A DNA stretch of 5,019 nt from DASQDT01 sp036380435 (GTDB lineage Bacteria > Acidobacteriota > Blastocatellia > Pyrinomonadales > Pyrinomonadaceae), in NCBI GenBank assembly GCA_036380435.1, contig DASVES010000526.1, positions 1 through 5,019 on the forward strand, written 5' to 3'. Position numbers and translations under genes: made by a program. Of this stretch, positions 1-5,019 are shown piece by piece; the stretch's first letter is position 1; each line of letters starts with the position of its first letter. Below the pieces are notes generated by a model, which searched no databases, was not told where the DNA came from, and saw only the letters and a program-made list of their open reading frames with translations.

Positions 1-272
1 CGGACATCGAGTACGCCTTCTACATGGTCGGCGGGGGCGGCCTGCACATCTACGAGGGCACGAATTATCGGGGGCAGTTCGGCACCTATGTCATCGGCGA
101 CATCATGCGAGTCGCCATCGAGGGCGGCCAAGTGAAGTACTACCGCAACGGGTCGCTCCTTTACACGAGTACCATCGCTCCGGCCTACCCGCTGCTCGTG
201 GACACGTCGCTCAACACCGTGAACGCCTACATCGGCAACGTCGTCATCTCCGGCCGCCAGCTCTCGCCCTGA
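1..272 (+). CDS. C-terminal end of a surface-type protein with a concanavalin/SPRY-like beta-sandwich domain (5' partial)
   Basis: The frame is open from the left edge (first full codon at 3) to TGA at 270-272, giving 89 residues of an incomplete protein. The ATG at 24 is an internal methionine: coding sense continues upstream of it and no ribosome binding site precedes it. The sequence alternates short hydrophobic strands with Gly/Asn turns, including VKYYRNGSLLYTS, then YPLLVDTSLNT, then a final strand IGNVVIS just before the stop. This pattern of 'V-K-Y-x-x-N-G-x-L-L-Y' followed by 'Y-P-L-L-V-D-T-S-L' resembles the last strands of concanavalin-like/SPRY-like carbohydrate- or protein-binding modules found at the C-terminus of large secreted bacterial proteins, from recall including RHS/YD-repeat proteins of Acidobacteria. 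No catalytic residues can be assigned. The gene lies 47 bases upstream of the next gene on the same strand. Being coding is near certain; the domain call is moderate, and the identity of the full protein is unknown because its N-terminal part is outside the window. Confidence 0.8.
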   Translation, partial: DIEYAFYMVGGGGLHIYEGTNYRGQFGTYVIGDIMRVAIEGGQVKYYRNGSLLYTSTIAPAYPLLVDTSLNTVNAYIGNVVISGRQLSP

Positions 273-296
273 CGGATGGCATCCGGCTTTTTCTTC
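273..296 (+). terminator. Possible weak intrinsic terminator after the first gene
   Basis: Immediately after the stop codon, CGGAT (273-277) and ATCCG (281-285) form a perfect 5-bp stem with a three-base GGC loop. The two bases GC and then TTTTTCTT (288-295) follow. The order stem, short loop, T-run fits a Rho-independent terminator, but the stem is short, so termination would probably be partial. If it works, the downstream small gene needs its own promoter or depends on read-through. Confidence 0.4.
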
Positions 297-307
297 ATGT
301 TTTCGAC

Positions 308-312
308 AGGAG
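308..312 (+). promoter_or_regulatory. Ribosome binding site of the small beta-domain gene
   Basis: AGGAG lies seven bases before the ATG at 320, an ideal Shine-Dalgarno match and spacing. With the in-frame TAG at 317-319 directly before the ATG, it fixes the start. Confidence 0.75.
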
Positions 313-319
313 TGAATAG

Positions 320-739
320 ATGGACATCCGCAAACACATCGGGGAAACGACTTCCGGGCTGACCCAAAGCGGGGGGCGGCGCTCACTGCTCGCGCTCGCC
401 TGCCTTCTTATCCTCGGCGCCGGCGCCATCACCGCCACCGCCCTAAGCTGCGCGAGCACGCAGCAGCCTGAAGAGGTGCGGACGGTGCTGACGCCCACGG
501 GCTTCGAGCCGCCGGAGGCGACGCGCACTGCTGGCAGAATCCGGCTGCGGGTGACGAACCAGAGCGGGGCCGGCGAGCTGACGCTGCGGCTCACGCTGGT
601 CGACGGCGGGCTGGTGGGCGAGGCGCGGGTGCCGAGCGGGGCGGCCGAGTGGGTCGGCGAGTTCGAGCTGTCGGCCGGCAAATACGTCCTGACGGAGGCC
701 AGCAACCCGGCCTGGCTCTTCTATGTCATCGTGCAGTAG
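320..739 (+). CDS. Small membrane-anchored or exported beta-domain protein of unknown function
   Basis: This is a 139-residue protein. Its start is secure: AGGAG sits seven bases upstream, an in-frame TAG directly precedes the ATG, and there is no other methionine in the protein. Residues 1-21 are polar and end in a twin arginine (R20-R21). Residues 22-42 form one hydrophobic segment, SLLALACLLILGAGAITATAL, usable as a signal peptide or single membrane anchor. Cys44 follows as ALSC, which departs from the classical lipobox because Leu is at -2 and not -3, so a lipoprotein is only possible. Residues 55-139 look like a compact beta-sandwich: GFEPPEATR, then RIRLRVTNQSG, a central ELTLRLTLVDGG strand, and a C-terminal GKYVLTEASNPAWLFYVIV. 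The opening G-F-x-P with 'V-T-N' recalls the start of cupredoxin-like folds, but the domain has no His, Cys or Met that could bind copper. I recall similar 'GFEP...NRSG...GxYVLTEAxxPxW' proteins beside RHS genes in Acidobacteria, which I could not verify. Function unknown. Confidence 0.85.
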   Translation: MDIRKHIGETTSGLTQSGGRRSLLALACLLILGAGAITATALSCASTQQPEEVRTVLTPTGFEPPEATRTAGRIRLRVTNQSGAGELTLRLTLVDGGLVGEARVPSGAAEWVGEFELSAGKYVLTEASNPAWLFYVIVQ

Positions 740-760
740 GAGATCGGTATAACTTATGCG

Positions 761-773
761 GCCGGGAGCCGGC
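761..773 (+). terminator. GC-rich hairpin after the small gene, possible terminator
   Basis: GCCGG-GAG-CCGGC forms a perfect 5-bp all-GC stem with a three-base loop, 21 bases after the TAG that ends the small gene. It is followed by GTTATTG and not by a true T-run, so it could be an inefficient terminator or an mRNA 3'-end stabilising hairpin. Position is the main support. Confidence 0.25.
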
Positions 774-1023
774 GTTATTGAGTTAGTGTGTAACACTCCT
801 CAAACTCCCCAATCTGTCCGCGCGTAAATCTCGCTCCTGGTTCTCTACTGACATGAAGCACCACTGCCCTTTCCGAACTATGCATCAATTGCACAGTGAG
901 ATAATTGCGTCCCAATTAGCTGAGCACGAAAGTTTATGGTTTATCGGTGAAGGCTCACGCTTAAAAGTGAGAGCAAGTTCTTAGGTTTGAACGCTCCGTC
1001 AACCCTAATCCGCCCTTCGTCCC

Positions 1024-1027
1024 GGAG
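1024..1027 (+). promoter_or_regulatory. Ribosome binding site of the RHS/YD-repeat gene
   Basis: GGAG, within a purine-rich GGAGAGAAGA stretch, ends seven bases before the ATG at 1035. Upstream in the same frame there is a TGA at 948-950 and no ATG or GTG between it and 1035, only a TTG at 987 without a ribosome binding site. The start at 1035 is therefore well supported. Confidence 0.75.
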
Positions 1028-1034
1028 AGAAGAC

Positions 1035-1133
1035 ATGGCCCGCGTTAATAGAACAGTTTACTACCACTTCGCCCTGCGTCTGGTTGGGGTCTGCGCCTTT
1101 ATGTCTGCGCTGTTCGCTGTCAACACGTTCGCG
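1035..1133 (+). other. Sec signal peptide of the RHS/YD-repeat protein
   Basis: Residues 1-33 have a basic start (R3, R6), a hydrophobic core LVGVCAFMSALFAV (16-29) interrupted by no charge, and a small-residue cleavage site T31-F32-A33 before Q34. This fits signal peptidase I and export across the inner membrane. Cys20 lies inside the core and is not in a lipobox, so a soluble or surface-bound mature protein is expected. Confidence 0.8.
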
Positions 1134-4100
1134 CAGATGTCCGTCACCAGTAGCGCCGCTGACGCGAGAACCCCGTCCGGCATGGAGAGTGGCTCCGGGA
1201 CTATCAACCCATACAATGGAAATCTGACCTACGTCTTACCACTTCTCCAGCTCGGCGGGCGTGGAGAGGTTGACTACACGATCAACCTGCTCCTCGAGCA
1301 GAAGTGGACGGTCTTAACCACAGTCTCCAATTACAACTGTATCAATAATCCCAACTGCTCCGGTCCCATCAGCAGGTCTTCCGCGAAATTTAACTGGACT
1401 CCCGGCCTGAAGCCCGGTTTCGCGCCGGGGGTGATGCAGGGGCGGCAGGCAGGCAACTTCCAGTACGAGTCTACCGGCAATTACGGTAATGAATTCGCGG
1501 GCCTCGGGCACCGCCTGCTCCCGCCCTACAACGGCATTAGCCACCCACGGGTCATAGGCACACAGAACACGCTCACCCGCCTTGTCTTCACGGCCAACAA
1601 CGGGACGGAATACGAACTCGTGGACAAGGCCACCGAGGGGCGTCCGGTCTCCGCATCCTGCGACGCACAGACCCCCGGCTACAACCGCGGTCGCACCTTC
1701 GTCAGCCGGGACGGGACATCGATGACGTTCGTCTCGGATGCAAACATTTTAGACCTGGCATGCAGCCAGGCCACCCTCTACGGTGAGGTACGCCCCGAGA
1801 ACTACGTGTTCAATGTTTCCGGCCACCTCTATACCAAGAACGGTGCGGTGTATCGGATAGACGGGGGGCGCGTTTCGTCCATCCGCGACCGCAACGGCAA
1901 TTACATGCGATTCAGTTATGATCCAGCCGGCAACCTCGACGTCGTTACCGACAGCATGGGCAGGCAGGTGACATTCAACCGCCAGAGCACTTACACGCAG
2001 ATTGACTACAAGGGGTTCGGGCAGCCGCGCTCGATTCGCGTTCACTGGGGCAGGCTTGAAACCGTCCTGCGGCCCCATTACCAGATGAAGACCCTCTACG
2101 ACCTTTTCCCGTTATTCCGGTACGACAACAACACGCCCGAAAATTTCAACCCGACCCTGGCCTCCGCCGTCGAACTTCCCGACGGCAGACGTTATAACTT
2201 TTATTACAACTCCTACGGCGAGCTGGCGCGGGTCGTGTCGCCGACGGGCGGAGCCGTCGAGTACGACTTCGCCGCCGGGGTGGAAAAGCTGGGCCTCAAT
2301 CCTGAAATAGATGTTACCAGCGGCATGGCGACAGGCACTCATTGGGCAGCCATCTACCGCCGAGTTATAGAACAAAGGGCATATCCGAAGGGCGGGGCGG
2401 CCGGCAATTATGAAAATAAACTCACTTACAGCCGCAGGCGCGAAACTTTCACCCCGGCCTCCGGCGGCGGCTATAACCTAATCTCGATTGAGAACGATGG
2501 TTTCGTCTTTGAAGATCAACGAGATGTGAATGGAGTCCTGTACGCTCGTAGAAAGCACTACTACCACGGCGACCCGCTGGACTCTCAGACAGAGTCCTAT
2601 TTCAACCCCGCAGGTTATTCCTACTGGAATGAAGGCCGGGAATATAAAACCGAGGAGTTCGCAACGGACGGCGTGACTATTCTCCGCCGGGTCGAAAGTG
2701 AATGGAAGCAGCGCGCCCCTGTGGGCTGGTGGCAGTCTTTTTGCGCCAGCGTGCAGGCGTTGAACTACTGCTACCCGAATGCCGCCGCGGTCGAACCTCC
2801 GAACGACGTGCGGGTGACCCGCACAACTGTCACTCTTGTCGATGGCAACTTGGTCAGCAAACAGGAATTCGCCTACGACGACTTCAACAATCAGACTGAC
2901 GTTTGGGAGTACGACTACGGAGTCGGGACGCTGCCGGCGCACCCAGTCAGGCATACGCACACCGAATACCTGGGCACAAACGCTGGGATAGACTACTCGG
3001 CAACTCCGGTTCACATTCGCCACCTGCCCCGCGCACAGCAGGTGTATTCAGTTGATCCCGGGACAGGTGTCGAAACGCTAGCCGCGCAAAGCGAAACGCG
3101 TTATGACGAGTTCAGCCTCTCCACCTACGGCAACATCGTGGGTTGGGAAGACCCCGGCTCGGTTGCCCGCGGCAACCCGACTACCGCCCGAGGTTGGCTG
3201 AACACGAACAATACTTGGCTGGAAACGCGCGCCGAGTATGACCAGTGCGGTAACGCGTTGAAGTCCTATGACGCGCGCGGCAAAGTCTCGGAGAGCGAGT
3301 ATTCCGACGCGTACAAGTACGCCTACGCGACCAGATCTTTCTCCCCCGTTCCCGACCCGACAGGCGCGCGTGGGTCGAGTTCCGCCCTGGAGACGAGGAT
3401 CGTTTACGACCTGGAGACAGGCCTGGCAACTTCAAAGACCGATGCCAACGGGCAGGTCATCGGATTCGAGTATGATCTGCTCTCACGGCTCAAAACGGTG
3501 ACACCGCCGAGCGGCGGCAACCAGGTAATTCACGAGTACGGCGACAGTCCCGGGAATTTATTCGCCAAAGTTAAGAAGCAGATTGATGAGGCCGTGTGGG
3601 ATGAAGCCGTCACTTACTTTGACGGCTTCGGCAGAACCATTAAAACGCTTTCCCACGACGCGCGTGGCGATGTATTTAGCGAAACGCTTTATGACCCGGT
3701 GGGACGTGTTAAGAAGACCAGCGGCGCATATCGCACGGGGGAGACGAAAAATTGGGTTGAGACGATTTACGACGATCACGGCAGGATTAAGGAGGTCATT
3801 GCCCCCAAGATTAATAATGAAGCCGCGCCCGCCAGGGTGAAGGGTGAGTATTCGTCGGCCACGGTCGGCGGTCAGATCGGCCTCGTGCACGTCGGGGTCA
3901 ACCAGGCTGGAAAGAAGGCGCGCTCCATCACTAATGCACTCGGTCAACTCATACGTGTCGACGAGCCAAATCAGGATAACGAGTTGGGCCCGATTGATAA
4001 TCCGTTTCAACCGACCTATTACAAACACGACGCACTCGGAAACCTGAGGAAGGTGACGCAGGGCGGCCAGGTTCGATACTTCCTGCACGATTCACTCGGC

Positions 4101-5019
4101 AGGCTCATTAGGGTCAGGCAGCCTGAGCAGGACACTAATCCCGCCCTGGCGGTTAGTGACCCCGTAACCGGCAATAGCCAATGGTCTACGGATTCAACCT
4201 ATGACAACAACGGCAACGTTCTCACGGCGACCGACGCTAAAGGCGTCACGGTCAATTACGAATATGACAATTTGAACCGCGTCGTCCAGCGCAGCTACTC
4301 GATCACACAGACCACGGACCCGAAGAAAGTCACATTTGCCACCCCGACAGTCACCTTCAAATACGACGGAATACTGAGTCCAACGCCGGACAACCCCAAC
4401 CCGACAGTAGTCCCGCTCGCCAAGGGGCTTCTAACCGAAATATCGAACGGCATTTCCACGACACAGCACACGAGCTTTGACAATTTAGGCAGAATAAAAT
4501 CGAGCCGGCAGATCGTTGATGGGCAGGTGTATTCGTTCCCGAGCTACAAGTATAACCTGGCGGGGGCGTTGCTTGAGCAGACGTATCCATCGGGCAGGGT
4601 AGTCACTTACGCCTTCGACGGCAGCGGCGACCTGTCCTCGGTCAGCAGTAATCTGCCGAATCAAACTCCGAAGCTTTACGCGAGTTATTTAAGGTACACG
4701 GCTAATGGGAGTGTGGATCAGCTGAAGCTCGGGAACGGCAGGTGGGAGACCTACCAGTTCAACGCGCGGGAGCAGGTCATACAAATTGGCCTGGGAGTCA
4801 GCGCCACGGACACGAGTCTGTGGAGTGTGGATTACGAGTACGGGAGACTCAACCCGGACGGGACGGTCGATGTTACGAAGAACGACGGCAACGTGGTCAG
4901 GCAAACAATAACCGTGCCCGGCGTTGCTTACCCTTACGTGCAGACCTACGGGTACGACTCCCTCAACCGCCTGTCCGAAGCCGTGGAGACGTACGGCGGT
5001 CTGCAAACTTGGAGACAGA
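1035..5019 (+). CDS. Secreted RHS/YD-repeat protein, N-terminal 1328 residues (3' partial)
   Basis: One uninterrupted frame runs from the ATG at 1035 past the right edge. Residues 1-33 form a Sec signal peptide with probable cleavage TFA|Q. An N-terminal domain follows, with INPYNGNLTYVLPL (about 57-70), GGRGE (74-78), a WTPG...QGRQ segment (about 121-138), and a beta-rich stretch ending in RIDGG before IRDRNGN (283-289). YD-type units occur at Y295-D296, Y410-D411, Y614-D615, Y690-D691, Y735-D736 and Y813-D814. They then become dense: YFDGFGR near 861, LYDPVGR at 885, YDDHGR at 912, HDALGN at 998, HDSLGR at 1018, YDNNGN at 1056, YDNLNR at 1077, FDNLGR near 1148 and YDSLNR at 1307. RHS/YD repeats are known to build beta-cage or fibre-like shells in toxins, adhesins and wall-associated proteins. 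Cysteines 102/108, 209/243 and 570/579 lie in pairs that could form disulfides after export. The C-terminus, where a toxin, lectin or core-closing motif would sit, is outside the window, so adhesin versus toxin is unresolved. Family call secure; role not. Confidence 0.93.
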   Translation, partial: MARVNRTVYYHFALRLVGVCAFMSALFAVNTFAQMSVTSSAADARTPSGMESGSGTINPYNGNLTYVLPLLQLGGRGEVDYTINLLLEQKWTVLTTVSNYNCINNPNCSGPISRSSAKFNWTPGLKPGFAPGVMQGRQAGNFQYESTGNYGNEFAGLGHRLLPPYNGISHPRVIGTQNTLTRLVFTANNGTEYELVDKATEGRPVSASCDAQTPGYNRGRTFVSRDGTSMTFVSDANILDLACSQATLYGEVRPENYVFNVSGHLYTKNGAVYRIDGGRVSSIRDRNGNYMRFSYDPAGNLDVVTDSMGRQVTFNRQSTYTQIDYKGFGQPRSIRVHWGRLETVLRPHYQMKTLYDLFPLFRYDNNTPENFNPTLASAVELPDGRRYNFYYNSYGELARVVSPTGGAVEYDFAAGVEKLGLNPEIDVTSGMATGTHWAAIYRRVIEQRAYPKGGAAGNYENKLTYSRRRETFTPASGGGYNLISIENDGFVFEDQRDVNGVLYARRKHYYHGDPLDSQTESYFNPAGYSYWNEGREYKTEEFATDGVTILRRVESEWKQRAPVGWWQSFCASVQALNYCYPNAAAVEPPNDVRVTRTTVTLVDGNLVSKQEFAYDDFNNQTDVWEYDYGVGTLPAHPVRHTHTEYLGTNAGIDYSATPVHIRHLPRAQQVYSVDPGTGVETLAAQSETRYDEFSLSTYGNIVGWEDPGSVARGNPTTARGWLNTNNTWLETRAEYDQCGNALKSYDARGKVSESEYSDAYKYAYATRSFSPVPDPTGARGSSSALETRIVYDLETGLATSKTDANGQVIGFEYDLLSRLKTVTPPSGGNQVIHEYGDSPGNLFAKVKKQIDEAVWDEAVTYFDGFGRTIKTLSHDARGDVFSETLYDPVGRVKKTSGAYRTGETKNWVETIYDDHGRIKEVIAPKINNEAAPARVKGEYSSATVGGQIGLVHVGVNQAGKKARSITNALGQLIRVDEPNQDNELGPIDNPFQPTYYKHDALGNLRKVTQGGQVRYFLHDSLGRLIRVRQPEQDTNPALAVSDPVTGNSQWSTDSTYDNNGNVLTATDAKGVTVNYEYDNLNRVVQRSYSITQTTDPKKVTFATPTVTFKYDGILSPTPDNPNPTVVPLAKGLLTEISNGISTTQHTSFDNLGRIKSSRQIVDGQVYSFPSYKYNLAGALLEQTYPSGRVVTYAFDGSGDLSSVSSNLPNQTPKLYASYLRYTANGSVDQLKLGNGRWETYQFNAREQVIQIGLGVSATDTSLWSVDYEYGRLNPDGTVDVTKNDGNVVRQTITVPGVAYPYVQTYGYDSLNRLSEAVETYGGLQTWRQ
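3462..4970 (+). repeat. Densest block of degenerate YD repeats (protein-level repeat)
   Basis: From about residue 810 to 1312 the protein carries recurring units of the form aromatic-D-x-x-G/N-R/N-hydrophobic, for example YDPVGRV, YDDHGRI, HDALGNL, HDSLGRL, YDNNGNV, YDNLNRV, FDNLGRI and YDSLNRL. Spacing is irregular, roughly 20 to 70 residues. The repeat exists only at protein level; the DNA of the units has diverged and I see no long direct nucleotide repeats. Such units are known to form the strand-turn-strand rungs of the RHS shell. Confidence 0.7.

Larger units (their letters stand above)
740..1034. other. AT-richer 295-base intergenic spacer with short inverted repeats
   Basis: No coding region is convincing here. 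The composition is visibly more AT-rich than both flanking genes. Perfect short inverted repeats are: GCCGG/CCGGC at 761-765/769-773; AGTGT/ACACT at 785-789/793-797; CACTG/CAGTG at 862-866/894-898 with TGCA/TGCA at 881-884/890-893 nested inside it; and CTCAC/GTGAG at 954-958/967-971. TATAAC at 748-753 and GATAAT at 900-905 resemble -10 boxes, but neither has a believable -35 box at the right distance, so no sigma-70 promoter is assigned. The spacer probably holds the end of the small gene's transcript and the promoter and leader of the RHS gene. It matches no riboswitch class that I recognise. Confidence 0.5.

Noticed and set aside
338..451. Tat signal or classical lipoprotein signal in the small protein
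   Set aside because: R20-R21 are present, but the rest of the S-R-R-x-F-L-K consensus is not met. Cys44 follows A-L-S and not the usual L-[AS]-[GA], so neither was called outright.
748..753. TATAAC as a -10 promoter box
   Set aside because: The bases about 17 upstream (GTCATC, 725-730) are a poor -35 match and lie inside the end of the small gene, so a promoter is not supported.
295..796. Two overlapping minus-strand open frames opposite the small gene
   Set aside because: Their products are rich in Arg, Pro, Ser and Ala with no fold pattern, whereas the plus-strand frame has an ideal ribosome binding site, a hydrophobic N-terminal segment and regular beta-strand patterning.
740..1034. Riboswitch, tRNA or CRISPR repeat in the spacer
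   Set aside because: I see no tRNA-like cloverleaf or T-loop sequence, no repeated units at regular spacing, and no core motif of a riboswitch class known to me.
2478..3023. Minus-strand open frame of 181 codons
   Set aside because: It lies wholly inside the continuous RHS reading frame on the plus strand, lacks a recognisable domain and is explained by the GC-biased third positions of the real gene.
3268..4047. Plus-strand short open frames in other frames (3268-3501, 3583-3840, 3844-4047)
   Set aside because: They are Arg/Pro/Ser/Thr-rich out-of-frame readings of the RHS gene without ribosome binding sites. They would matter only if the main frame broke, and it does not.
3558..4088. Minus-strand open frame of 176 codons
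   Set aside because: It is antisense to the best-conserved YD-repeat block (YFDGFGR, LYDPVGR, HDALGN). The plus-strand protein is unmistakable, so this is a shadow.

Overview
The window holds three same-strand (+) genes: the 3' end of one surface-type protein gene (1-272), a complete small gene for a membrane-anchored or exported beta-domain protein (320-739), and the first 1328 codons of a very long secreted RHS/YD-repeat protein gene (1035 to the window edge, still open). The last gene is the main content. It reads without a stop or frameshift from its ATG to the end of the window.

Organism: coding DNA is GC-rich with G/C-biased third positions. The RHS protein has an architecture I associate with Acidobacteriota, particularly Blastocatellia/Pyrinomonadaceae-like genomes: a Sec signal, an N-terminal domain with an INPYNGNL...GGRGE motif, an RDRNGN entry into the YD region, and a late YDSLNR motif. 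The other two genes also resemble proteins I recall near such RHS genes. This assignment rests on recalled family patterns and was not checked by a search.

Layout: 1-272 encodes the C-terminal strands of a concanavalin-like/SPRY-like beta-sandwich and is followed by a small hairpin plus T-run (273-296) that may end transcription. 320-739 has a good ribosome binding site, and its start codon directly follows an in-frame stop. 740-1034 is a 295-base, visibly AT-richer spacer with several short inverted repeats, no convincing gene and no clear sigma-70 promoter. 1035-5019 has a ribosome binding site, a signal peptide, an N-terminal beta-rich domain (about residues 45-280), and then degenerate YD/RHS repeats that become dense after about residue 800.

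Functionally, all three products look exported or surface-exposed. Nothing points to metabolism, mobile elements, CRISPR or RNA genes. The part of the RHS protein that would reveal a toxin tip, core-closing motif or adhesin end lies beyond the window, so its biological role cannot be settled here.
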